Below are positions 1-12,101 of a stretch of DNA of 64,000 nucleotides, one piece after another. The position numbers and the translations under genes were made by a program. Position 1 is the first letter of the stretch; the number at the start of each line of letters is the position of its first letter. Under the pieces are notes generated by a model, which was not told where the DNA came from, made no database searches, and worked only from the letters and a program-made list of their open reading frames with translations. The DNA is from Paramecium sonneborni (Eukaryota > Ciliophora > Oligohymenophorea > Peniculida > Parameciidae): assembly GCA_905182985.1 (NCBI GenBank), contig CAJJDN010000002.1:360876-424875 (forward strand), in the 5' to 3' direction.

Positions 1-98
1 TTGGTTCTTATCATTGGGTCACAAATACCTGTCAATAATGTGCTTCCAATTGGATTCTATCAATCGTGTCATTAATTATCTTGGTTGCCTTTATTTGA
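1..98 (+). CDS. 3' end of surface antigen gene, redundant copy
   Basis: Bases 1-125 are identical to 1095-1219 and stop at the single N at 126. They hold the last codons of the cysteine-rich antigen at 269-1192, ending at TGA 96-98. The simplest reading is that this is the tail of a contig overlapping the next contig, whose first base is 127, so it is the same gene shown a second time. The rest of the overlap lies left of the window. Do not count it as a second gene. Confidence 0.85.
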
Positions 99-125
99 AT
101 GATCATTCATCATTATTCAATATCA

Positions 126-126
126 N
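126..126. other. Single-N contig join 1
   Basis: A lone N joins two sequences that overlap. The left end (1-125) recurs at 1095-1219, so the offset between the copies is 1094 nt. Confidence 0.9.
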
Positions 127-268
127 TAATCAATAGAATCCAATTTAAAGAAACTTAAGTTTTATTTGAGAAAGTAAAAGATGAGGATTTAAATTTTATT
201 TACTATTAGTATATAAATTTTATTGTTTAAGTGCGTAATAAAAAGAAAAATATCTTTAATTTTAAATA

Positions 269-1192
269 ATGAAAAATATCCAATTGGTATTTATAGTTGT
301 CTTATTTGGCATTGTGGCTGCAGATATTACCGTCAATAAAGAAAAAAGATGCTCATGTCCATCATTTATCAAGTCAGAGTGTGATAAATGGTATGATTGT
401 AAGTGGAGCGAAACATCTTGCTAAGAAAAAGAATGCAAAGATTACACAACAGAAGATAAATGTTCAGGAGATTGTTAATGGAAGGGTGGAAAATGCATTG
501 ATGAAAAGAAAGAGTGTGAAGATATGCCAAATGAAGAAAGCTGTTCAAATTTTGCTGGATGTGGTTGGAAAGACAATAAATGCATTGAGTTTACTTAATG
601 TTCAGATTTTATTGTATCCAAGGCTGAAAGATGCAATGTTTTGAGAGGTGAAAATGATGAAAGATGTTAAGCTAAAGGAGTTAGTGTAACAACTCTAAGA
701 TAAAAACATTTAGTTGTGGCTACTGGATTTTAATGTGAAAATAAAGTATATGTTAATTGTTCTAAATTTGTGACTGAAGCTACATGTAAAGGAGAGGCAA
801 CTGCAACTGCCAAATGTTAATGGAAAAGTGATGGTAAATGTTATGCATTTGAATTGAAGACATGTAGAGATGCTGATGGATTTAATTCAATGTGTGATCC
901 TAAATATTGTAAAAAAGATGGATAACAATGTGTAAATAGATCCTGTTCTGATTTAACAACTTAAGCTCTATGCACATCTATACCAAAAATTGATAATAAT
1001 AAAGCAATATTATGTAAATGGGGTGCTGATAATAAATGTACAAATGCAATCGATACAACTCATTTGAATGAATAGACATGTAATGATGTTACTTTTGGTT
1101 CTTATCATTGGGTCACAAATACCTGTCAATAATGTGCTTCCAATTGGATTCTATCAATCGTGTCATTAATTATCTTGGTTGCCTTTATTTGA
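269..1192 (+). CDS. Cysteine-rich GPI-type surface antigen, 307 aa
   Basis: One exon, in-frame TAA/TAG read as Gln, TGA stop. The N-terminus (MKNIQLVFIVVLFGIVAA) is a typical secretion signal. The mature part is full of regularly spaced Cys with Trp-containing stretches of the type C-x-W, and the C-terminus is a short hydrophobic tail (ILSIVSLIILVAFI), as expected for replacement by a GPI anchor. This is the layout of Paramecium immobilisation-type surface antigens, but at 307 aa it is far smaller than the classical ones, so a mini-antigen is the better term. It would sit on the outer face of the cell and ciliary membrane. Two relatives lie at 6501-8837 and 31555-32352. The family call rests on composition and layout; the exact serotype class cannot be read. 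Confidence 0.85.
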
Positions 1193-1961
1193 ATGATCAT
1201 TCATCATTATTCAATATCAATACAAAAATATTTAAAATTTTATTTCTTATTATTTATATATAAAAATATTAATAATCATTCATTCATATATTTTTAAGTA
1301 TATAATATTATTTTATTAATATAGATATTGATAAAAAAAGAATATCCAATATATTCCTCATAATTTTTTTATTTTTAAAAACAAACTAAAACTAAACTGT
1401 AACATGTTTGGTATAATAAAAAAATAATTAATTTCATTTTTTATGGGTATCAAATTAAAATTCTATTAATAATAATTTAATTGATAGAAATTTGAGTAAG
1501 AAAGTTAAATAAACATTTTTAAAGCTTTCTAAATCTAAAAAATGCTTAATTTAATATGGAATAAGGCAGAATTGAATTAAGTTTGTTTAGAACATAAATC
1601 TGGAATTAAATTTGGAGATTATTTTCCCTACTTTTTTGTTTAATCAATCAGAATAAGTCTCAAAAGTAATTGGTTCATAGATTTCTATTTCTTAAAGATT
1701 TAAAAAACCATTTTTTTATGATTCACTAAATAAAAATATATTATGTAATCATTCTTTTTTTTAGATTATTCTAAAAGCTAATCAGCATTCTATTGAGTAT
1801 TTGAACTTATATATTAATGCAAAGTTAATAATTTTTATCAATCTCATAAATAATGACTTTGAAAACAATAAAGAAATAAATAAATCATTATTTTACTGAA
1901 ATCAAATCCAAATCATTTTTTTTTGCAGATAAATGAAATATTCATTTTTCTTTCAGATTGA
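1193..1961. other. No clear gene
   Basis: Very AT-rich. A plus-strand reading from ATG 1542 gives about 58 plausible residues and then needs a frame change and an intron-like 1745-1764 to continue. The minus strand is also open here. I see no convincing gene; a decayed one is possible. Confidence 0.4.
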
Positions 1962-2708
1962 TCAAGTTCTAATTTAGTATTGTTAATAATCCTTCAATTT
2001 ATTCATGAATATATTTAACCATTAACCTGTAGATTCGACAAGATTATTTTTTAATTATTTTTTTAAAAAATTGATTAAATTCTTTCCAATCTTTATTTTC
2101 TGATTTAGTCTTTCATTATTTATTGAGCAATTAAATTTAAGAAAAATTCCAAAACTTTTTTGTTTTACACTTTTCATCAATTCTTCCCTCATTGTTGATT
2201 GATAATTTTAATTCTTATTTTTGATTATACATATATTATCTTCTGGGATTCTAGAATTATATTCAAATAAAAGGAATTCTGTATATTCGGCTATTAAACT
2301 TCCTAGCTAAGCAATTATATCCTTTTATAGATATGTTTCATCTGATATAATAGGCTCTAGCAAAATTATAGAAGTTTATTTAGAACAGATATTTTGTATT
2401 ATATAAGATAGTTCTCCTTAATCCTCTTTGCCTGATTCAATGAACGTATCTTCTAATTTTGTATTATTTGTCATTTTTCCAACATAATTAATTCTAGTAA
2501 ATAGTATTTGATTTTTATTTAGTTGTTTTATTCTATTAGACTAAATTTAATAGAAAATAATTTAATATTTCTTGTCAAATTTTGTTTTGATTAAAAATTG
2601 AAATAAATACTTCACTAATATGAATAGAATTATTTAATATACTTTCTCAATTCTTAAAGTTTACTTTATGACTTCAGAATACAAAAGTTCTTTTAAATCT
2701 TGATCCAT
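1962..2708 (-). CDS. Hypothetical protein, up to 248 aa
   Basis: Minus-strand frame with no TGA from ATG 2706-2708 to TGA 1962-1964. The second half (from Met at 2472-2474, 170 aa) has the Glu/Asp/Asn/Lys mix of real Paramecium proteins. The first residues (MDQDLKELLYSEVIKQ) also look coding, but the middle is rich in Phe, Ile and Leu and contains a 28-nt intron-like GTATAT...ATTAG whose removal would run straight into TGA. The start may therefore be 2474, or the 5' part may be mis-modelled. No domain recognised. The gene diverges from the kinase at 3421. Confidence 0.5.
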
Positions 2709-3420
2709 ATATTGAAAAAATTAATTACTGAATTAAGATGAATGTTTATTTAGATATAATATAAATTTTGAAAGAAAACAGAATGTTAAAGATATCCATA
2801 ATTAATAAGAGAGCTATTATATAATAATGTAAATTAATAACATACTCATCCTATATTTATCAAATATATAAAGATAATATTCCTGGTTTAAATAAATATT
2901 CTAACTACCTTGATATATCTAATATAAGATGATTATGTTTAAAGCTGTGATTTGATTTAATTAATCTTAAAGAATTCACTATCGTATTATTTATCTTACT
3001 TTAAATCCATCATCTAGTATTAATTAAAAGTAATTTTAATAAACTAATTTCATACAATTTATCTATTTAAATCTATTTTTGTAATATTTTTTTTATCTTT
3101 TGTAATTAACACATTATTACAAGTATTCTTAACTGTTATTAAATGGTGTAAAAGAAGGAAACCAATACTTCATTTTGATTACATAACATTTGATTATAAA
3201 TTTCATGTTATTGTCTTTAAGCGTTATTGAAAATTGTTAGATCGATCTAAAGATGTTAATTTTTGAATTAAAAGTTAATAATGGATTAATATAGGATATA
3301 ATGAAGAAAATAGAAAATAAAATAAAAAACGCTCAATTATTTTGATAAGAAACAACTAATGAAAATGATTTGTATTTTAAATGTAATTCATATTATGATA
3401 TTAATTATATTTATATAATA
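2709..3420. other. Intergenic between divergent genes
   Basis: Very AT-rich sequence between the minus-strand hypothetical gene and the kinase. It should carry both promoters, but I can mark no specific element. Confidence 0.5.
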
Positions 3421-4634
<1,214 letters not shown>

Positions 4635-5149
4635 TTTTAATTTAATTATGCATCACTATCTATTAAGTAAAATATATTTCAAATTTTGTTTTAGATGAAT
4701 TAATTAATCATCAATACTTTATTTAATTAATTTAAATTATTTTTAGTAATAATTTAATACAAAAGCTTATAGATAATATATTGATTCAGTATACATTCCT
4801 AATGATTCAGTTTCTATAACATTCCATCTGATAACAATCAAGCTAACTTAATCAATCAAAATTTTCTTATTTGTTAAAAATGTTTCCTTAAATTTATTCT
4901 TATATTTAAAATTACCTTAATCTTAAGTTCAGTTTCTGGTGATTGTAAAAAGTATTGGAAATGATTTTTCAACTTCTACAATAAAGATGAAAGAATTTTT
5001 TAACAAAAAAAAAACAACTTGCATATAACATCTCGATCAGGTAAACTATTCTGAATGCGTTTCTTTACTTTTTTAATATATTGAAATATAATTTGAGTCG
5101 TAATCATTGATTCAACACATGAATAAAACATAAATATAAAGCTCATATT
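4635..5149. other. Intergenic between convergent genes
   Basis: AT-rich stretch between the 3' ends of the kinase and the Myb-like gene. No ORF of note on either strand. Confidence 0.5.
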
Positions 5150-5747
5150 TCATCTAAAATGATTGTCAACTTGAGTAATGAAGTTTCTTATTATATTTGT
5201 TACCTCAGGAAAAAGATTCATGCTATCTAAAAAATTTGTTAATTCTTCATTTATTTCATGTTAAGCACTCTCTTCTTCATTTACATAATTAAGGTGTTAA
5301 TAATTACTATAAAATATATAAGAAATCTTACTCTCCAAGGATTAAGTCCCAATGGTATCGTAAAAATTTATAATATCGATTTTTGACAGCATTTTAACTT
5401 CTATCCAAAAAAAACTTAGAAATTATTTAAAATCTTGGACCATGCTCTATCACTAGGTTAAGGATTTTTTCATCTTCCTGAATTGTAAATGGACTGTGAT
5501 TTTCAAAAATTAGATTTTTTTTGTTTACTTTTTTTCTTTTCTTAGTGTGAAAATCACATTTTTTTCTTCTTGCGATTCTTTTTTTTGTTTTTGGAAGAGT
5601 TTATAGAACTAAATCAAAAAAATCAGTTTAAGATGGTAGTGGATCATCTAAATGTATGAGTATTGGCTAATTTTCATTAGATGTTTCACCATTTTCTTCT
5701 GAATATCGAGATAATGAAATATCATCAAAAGATTTTGTTTATTACAT
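5150..5747 (-). CDS. Myb/SANT-like DNA-binding protein, 190 aa (paralog 1)
   Basis: Exons 5332-5747 and 5150-5306; one 25-nt intron (GTAAG...ATAG). An acidic and polar N-terminal part is followed by a basic stretch with two Lys/Arg clusters (KTKKR, RRKK, KKRKK), a likely nuclear signal, and then one Myb/SANT-like helix-turn-helix: TIQEDEKILNLVIEHGPRF, then the AVKNRYYKFLRYHWD recognition-helix region. Two paralogs lie at 9720-10312 and 26953-27574, with the same order of parts and an intron at the same place right after the domain (WDLILG). Likely a sequence-specific nuclear DNA-binding protein; target unknown. Confidence 0.85.
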
Positions 5748-6500
5748 TCAAATATAAATAAAATTAAGTAATATTTGTTAAAAGCTTATAAATCGCAAAC
5801 TTTGGTGGGTATGACAATTTTAATTTAAAAAAAAATAAAATTATCGATTATTAATTTTTGTCAACCCTATTCAGTTAGTAAAGAATATTTAATAATTAAA
5901 TTGAAAGAGAATTTATATCATTTAAATAGTAGATAGTATATAAAAAGGAATATCAGTAAGACATTACCTAATTAAAACTTTTGAAAAATTTTTTAATTCT
6001 TCTTAATTTTTCTAATACATAAGAAAACTTTATTTTTTTTGAATAATAAATTTAGATATTAAATTTATTATAAAAATGTCTTAACAAAAAGAGAAAAATC
6101 AAACTTTTAATAAATTTAAGAAATGATCTTTTAATTATTAAATATAAATTAGAACTATCATACAAATATTAATAACAGATGATAAAATAAATTAGTATCA
6201 TCTGCTATTAATATTGAAAGTGTGTTTTATGAATATATTTAATTTTTACTAAATTTTAGAAGCACATAAATTATTCGAAATATTAATCAATAAAAAAATT
6301 GAAAATAATATATAGTTTACCAATAAAAATAAGAATACAATTATTTAGATTTATAGAAATATAAAAACTATACCATATTTTGAGGGTGAATTTTTGTATA
6401 AATAAAAAATGCTCGATATATTTATTAAAAAAATGAAATGATATGGAAAAAGAAGTATGGTTTAGAAATTTATTATATTAATATTAAATAAAAAAAATAG
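5748..6500. other. Intergenic, nothing clear
   Basis: Contains only a 16-codon ORF (ATG 6076, TGA 6124-6126) with a plausible start but nothing after it. It precedes the large antigen gene. Confidence 0.4.
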
Positions 6501-8837
6501 ATGATGACTTCAATAATATTAATAATAGTGGCATTTAGTATATTAGGGAATGCAAATTTTATTCCTAATGTTTAGTGTTCATGCTAATAGATGATAGAAT
6601 AGAAAGATTGTTCAAATAAAGCTGATTGCTAATGGCAACAAATAGAAATGGATCCATTTAATGGATATTGTGAACAAAAATCTTGTTAATACTTGACTTA
6701 ATAATAATGCCAATTAAGTTATTCATGTTACTACTAACCAGGATAACCAGGATAAGAATTTTGTTTCCCATTTAAAAAATGTTAAGATTTAGTGTTAGCG
6801 GCTAATTAGACATGTTAAGAAGCTAATGTAAAGTGTGTACCATCAAACTAATTAAATCCATAATGTATACCAGGAGGATATTCTTGTAGTTCATTAGAGA
6901 CTTAAGAAACATGTTAACCAGCAAAAGGTTTTACATTAGCAGGTGAAGGTCTTTGTTATTGGAATGGATAATCGTGTAAAGTAATAACAAATTGTGGAGA
7001 AGTATAAACTTAGACTTAATGTGAAATGTAATTTTTAAATAGAGCCTGTTTATGGACAGGTTAAACATGTGTTGCTTAATAATGTTCTAATTTCAGTTCT
7101 GGAAATTGTACTTATATTTTAAATAATCCAATGAGTGGTTCTGCAATATAGCCATGTTTCTGGAATATTGATGATCAAACTTGTACACCTACAAATGCTA
7201 ATTAATTAACACTTGAAGATTGTGCAAAAAATACTGATTTTCATTATAGATGGGCACCTATAAATACTATTCAAGGAATATGTGCTGAATGTAATTCATA
7301 AAAATTTATATATCGTAATTAATGTGAATGCAAATAGTTATTATAATAATAGGAATGCATGAGTTCTCCGGGTTGTATCTGGGAACCAAGTTAAAATGGT
7401 TAATTTGGTTCTTGTTTATAAAACACATGTATTAATATTACCAATTAATAAACTTGTGCTTAAATTTAAGGTTGCTATTGGAATACTTCAATTGCTTCTT
7501 CTGTTTGTACAGTTTTTAGTAGTTGTAGTGCAATTTTAGGTAAGAATTCATAAGCCTGTTTATAATAATCAATTTTCTGTCCAGGATCAAATGGAAAAAA
7601 CTGTTTAAATTAATTTTCTATGTTATCATGTTCTGAACTTTAAAAAGAACCTAATATTTGTTATAATTCAATTGGTAAGGATGGATATTGTATATATAAT
7701 GTTTCAACAAACGAATGTTAGAACTTAACTTCATGTGGAATATTAACTTCAATATAATAATGCAATTAATTTGCTCATTCTTGTATTTGGAATGCTAATA
7801 CTTATGAATGTTAATAAAAAACATGTTCTAATTATTTAACTAAAGAAAGTTGTAATTTTGTTCAAAATAGTTTAAATATAAATGTCTTAAATATTTGTTC
7901 TTGGAATTCTGATACCAAAATATGTTATGCTTATGATAATTCATTAAAATATGATATTAATACTTGTTTTAATTAAACTGGAAGAACTCATCATTGGAGT
8001 GAACCATTAAATGCTTCGAATGGATTATGTTTACCTTGTCGTTACTCTAGTTTATTGAATATCAAATCTGATTGCTCATGTTCTGATTTAATCAATTATA
8101 CAGATTGTGCATTATCTTCTCCAAAATGTTTCTGGAATTCTACTGCTACTACAAAATGTCAAAAATAAGTTTGTACTTAATTAACAAATTAAGGTTCATG
8201 TGCAATTAGTAAAAATTGTTATTGGAATATTTCAAATAATAAAGCAAGTTGTCAAAATATAAATTAAACTGATACGACTTGTGCTACTATAAAAGCAAAT
8301 ACCTAATAAGAATGTTTAAGTTAATCTATTTTATGTGCAGGAATTAACAATGGCTATTGTTCATCCACTCTTAATTCTTGTAGTGAATATTAAACATTTT
8401 ATTAATGTTTTGGTTCTGTTGGCACTGATGGAATTTGTTAATGGAATCAAACTTAAACAACATGTTTAGGTATCAATAATTGTAACATGATTACAACAGA
8501 AATCTAATGTTCATTGCTACTGAATACTTGTTATTGGTAAACTTTAAATGGAAATTCATCTTGTACTCCATATAATTGTTCTACCTTATATGCTTAGACT
8601 AATAATTGTGATTTCTATTTAAGTACACCAAATCAAAATTATGAGATTAATTTATGTTACTTAGAAGGATTATCATGTAACTCTGCACATAAAAGCCTTA
8701 TCAATTTAACTTCATCTAATTGCTATGCTTCATCAGGAGGTACAGCCAGATGGAATGCAAGTGGAACTGGAACCTGTTAATTGTGCTACACACAAATTAT
8801 TAGCATCCTTTTCCTTGTTCTTATTTACATGAACTGA
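6501..8837 (+). CDS. Large cysteine-rich GPI-type surface antigen, 778 aa
   Basis: Single exon open from ATG 6501 to TGA 8835-8837, which needs many TAA/TAG read as Gln. N-terminal signal peptide (MMTSIILIIVAFSILGNA), then repeated modules with Cys every 6-15 residues and recurring CxW / CYW-N patterns, and a short hydrophobic C-terminus (IISILFLVLIYM) as for GPI addition. This fits the Paramecium surface-antigen fold and gives a secreted, disulphide-rich coat protein. I saw no perfect internal tandem repeat of the kind found in the central part of some classical antigens. Relatives: 269-1192 and 31555-32352. Confidence 0.88.
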
Positions 8838-8947
8838 AAATTTTATCTTTAAAAATCCATCATATTAAATTTTATCCATTCTCTTCCTCCTTTTACTTTA
8901 TTTCCAATAAGCATCTATAATATCTATTTATTTTTTATTCATATTCC

Positions 8948-9304
8948 TCAAAATACTTAATAATTAATAATGCTTTTCACTAAACTTTAAAGAATTTAAC
9001 CTAACTTTAAAGTTTTATTTAAAAGGATAAACTATTGCTATTAATTAATGAAATAATAATCTTTCTTGCTGTCATTTAAAGATGCTTAGTAGATATCTTT
9101 ATAATTTTGAATCTGTCTTTTACTTAATAATAGTCCTTTAGCGGTTCTCATGAGAATCAAAAATCTAATTTTAAGAAATAGCTTTATTAAAAAATAAATT
9201 TAATCGTATATTTTTTTTTTGGATTATTAAATAATATTATTAATAAATTCAATATTTTGTACAAGATTTCTTGATAGGAATAAACGACCAAAAGATGAGA
9301 TCAT
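8948..9304 (-). CDS. Doubtful hypothetical ORF, 118 aa
   Basis: Minus-strand frame open from ATG 9302-9304 to TGA 8948-8950. The C-terminal half reads like protein (for example KGLLLSKRQIQNYKDIY), the N-terminal half is Ile/Phe-rich. With only one stop codon in very AT-rich DNA an ORF of this size can occur by chance. No domain. The remaining stretches 8838-8947 and 9305-9541 hold nothing I can call. Confidence 0.25.
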
Positions 9305-9719
9305 AGGTTTTTAAATATTACTTTATAAATATATATTCATTAGGCTTTGAATAATTAAGTGAAAAAAAGCTTTTTAAAAAAAATAAAGCAGATTAAAAAA
9401 ATTATTATTTTTTTAAGTTTAATCATCTGCAATATTTTTAAATTAATATGATTATTTAATTCTAAGAAATTATTTTTTATTTTTAATCAAATTCATAATT
9501 CTTCGCGATAAATTTTATTTAGCGGTAAATTTTATTTAGAATAAAAGAATATGGATTCACAAATTATATTATATAATTTAAAGCTACACTCATTCTATAA
9601 CAAGTGTTAGATATTTTTGGTTATGATATTATATATTATACTATTTTTTATATAAATTTTAAATAATAATGACTGAACAATTTTTTTATGGTAATGTATT
9701 TCAAATAATAAATATATAT

Positions 9720-10312
9720 TCACAAATCAAAACTCTAAAATAAGTACTAATTATTAAATTCTTAATTTCTGAAACTTTGAGTTTCTTCTTTACCATTATT
9801 TTAATTTCCTTCTTTAATTTAATGTTCTTGTTAGTTTAGATATCCATATGATCTAAATTAGAAGGATATATACTCTCCTAAAACTGAATCCCATCTGTAT
9901 CCTAAAAATTTATAATATCTATTCTTGATCATGCTTATAGTTTTTGTTGGAAAAAACTTAATGATTTTCATGAATTTAGGACCAAATTATAATACATAAA
10001 GCAATATTGCTTTGTCATCTTAGAAAGAGAAAGTATTTATTCCCTTAATTTTTGATATCTAAACAATATTGCATATATTTATACCTATTTTTTTGAAGAT
10101 CTTCTTTTTCTTTTATTATCACAATTGAATTATTGTTTTCTCTTCTTTCTTGGTTTTTTTAACATTAAGTTAGGTAATTCGTTGGAACAATGTTTATCTT
10201 ATTCTGATTGGATTTCATCAAACAAAATAATATTATTTTGAGCAAGGACTTAGATATGATAAAGGATAATACTAATTTAATGTTAATTATCTAGGCTTTC
10301 TTGTGAAAACAT
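9720..10312 (-). CDS. Myb/SANT-like DNA-binding protein, 181 aa (paralog 2)
   Basis: Exons 10085-10312, 9874-10058, 9720-9852; introns of 26 and 21 nt, both ending TAG. N-terminus MFSQESLDNQHQISIILYH, then basic clusters (KKPRKKRK, KRKRRSSKK) and one Myb/SANT-like domain: SFQDDKAILLYVLQFGPKF, then MIKNRYYKFLGYRWD. The Gln-rich acidic tail follows the second intron, which sits at the same position as the intron of paralog 1. It has an additional upstream intron in the basic region. Likely nuclear DNA-binding protein. The same gene appears again at 10829-11421 because of the contig join. Confidence 0.85.
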
Positions 10313-10828
10313 GGACATCTTTTACTATTCTAGAATAAAGACTTATGATTCATGAATCTCTTAAAACGAAATTTAACTATTAATCTCTTAATAGACATTT
10401 TATGGATTTTCTTTCATTATGGTGGTAGTAAGAATATGTAGGTGTAATATTTTAATTTTATTTAAAAATTTCCATATAACTTTGTGATTATATATACTTA
10501 AAAAATCATTATGAAAGATTTAGGTAAATAATTTTTTAGAACTAAAAATTATAAATTTTTTATCTTGATTAAAAAGCTTGTAATTCATCTAATATTATTA
10601 GGTACAATTCAATATAATTCAAAATTTTATTACAATTTAGTTCATTTTGNTAAAAGAATATGGATTCACAAATTATATTATATAATTTAAAGCTACACTC
10701 ATTCTATAACAAGTGTTAGATATTTTTGGTTATGATATTATATATTATACTATTTTTTATATAAATTTTAAATAATAATGACTGAACAATTTTTTTATGG
10801 TAATGTATTTCAAATAATAAATATATAT
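10313..10828. other. Flank of paralog 2 plus join
   Basis: Upstream flank of the left copy, the N at 10650, and the 3' flank of the right copy. No gene seen apart from the duplicated flanks. Confidence 0.5.
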
Positions 10829-11421
10829 TCACAAATCAAAACTCTAAAATAAGTACTAATTATTAAATTCTTAATTTCTGAAACTTTGAGTTTCTTCTTT
10901 ACCATTATTTTAATTTCCTTCTTTAATTTAATGTTCTTGTTAGTTTAGATATCCATATGATCTAAATTAGAAGGATATATACTCTCCTAAAACTGAATCC
11001 CATCTGTATCCTAAAAATTTATAATATCTATTCTTGATCATGCTTATAGTTTTTGTTGGAAAAAACTTAATGATTTTCATGAATTTAGGACCAAATTATA
11101 ATACATAAAGCAATATTGCTTTGTCATCTTAGAAAGAGAAAGTATTTATTCCCTTAATTTTTGATATCTAAACAATATTGCATATATTTATACCTATTTT
11201 TTTGAAGATCTTCTTTTTCTTTTATTATCACAATTGAATTATTGTTTTCTCTTCTTTCTTGGTTTTTTTAACATTAAGTTAGGTAATTCGTTGGAACAAT
11301 GTTTATCTTATTCTGATTGGATTTCATCAAACAAAATAATATTATTTTGAGCAAGGACTTAGATATGATAAAGGATAATACTAATTTAATGTTAATTATC
11401 TAGGCTTTCTTGTGAAAACAT
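10829..11421 (-). CDS. Myb/SANT-like gene, redundant second copy
   Basis: Exons 11194-11421, 10983-11167, 10829-10961. Identical to 9720-10312 at an offset of 1109 nt. Almost certainly the same locus assembled in both contigs, so count it once. Confidence 0.8.
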
Positions 11422-12101
11422 GGACATCTTTTACTATTCTAGAATAAAGACTTATGATTCATGAATCTCTTAAAACGAAATTTAACTATTAATCTCTTAA
11501 TAGACATTTTATGGATTTTCTTTCATTATGGTGGTAGTAAGAATATGTAGGTGTAATATTTTAATTTTATTTAAAAATTTCCATATAACTTTGTGATTAT
11601 ATATACTTAAAAAATCATTATGAAAGATTTAGGTAAATAATTTTTTAGAACTAAAAATTATAAATTTTTTATCTTGATTAAAAAGCTTGTAATTCATCTA
11701 ATATTATTAGGTACAATTCAATATAATTCAAAATTTTATTACAATTTAGTTCATTTTGACAAATTTAAATAATATTTAGCAGCTTCTCAACTTTACGACA
11801 AGTTTCTTATTTAGGAAATTTTTCTTATCGAAACTCTGTTAAATGCATTTTTCTAGTATCGTTAAATAAGAAAAATCAATTGTTATTATCTAATGTAGTA
11901 GATAAATGATGAAATTAAAATATTTTGAAAAAAAATTCTAAATGAATTATTCAGTTATCATAATCAAGCTTTAATGAATCCGACAGAAAAAATTATTTAA
12001 TTTAAATAACGTAAATTAAATTATCAAAAAATATTTTATAAATTTTCATGTCATCTCAAGATGTTTACTAAAGAAAAGAGAAATTGATAAAAAAGACGAC
12101 T
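11422..12101. other. Intergenic upstream of anoctamin
   Basis: AT-rich. Forms the flank between the divergent Myb-like gene and the anoctamin gene; no coding signal seen. Confidence 0.5.

Larger units (their letters stand above)
9542..11758. repeat. Direct repeat of 1108 bp around a single N (contig join 2)
   Basis: 9542-10649 recurs as 10651-11758 with no length change between the copies, and the left copy ends exactly at the N (10650). The repeat holds one whole Myb-like gene. Best explained as overlapping contig ends that were not merged. Confidence 0.9.

Noticed and set aside
297..644. 115-codon standard-code ORF
   Set aside because: Shadow in another frame of the surface antigen gene 269-1192.
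6076..6126. Start of a gene (MSQQKEKNQTF...)
   Set aside because: Only 16 residues before TGA, no intron site nearby and nothing coding after it.
9542..11758. True tandem gene duplication
   Set aside because: Left copy ends exactly at an N and the lengths match perfectly at all six joins; an unmerged contig overlap explains it more simply.
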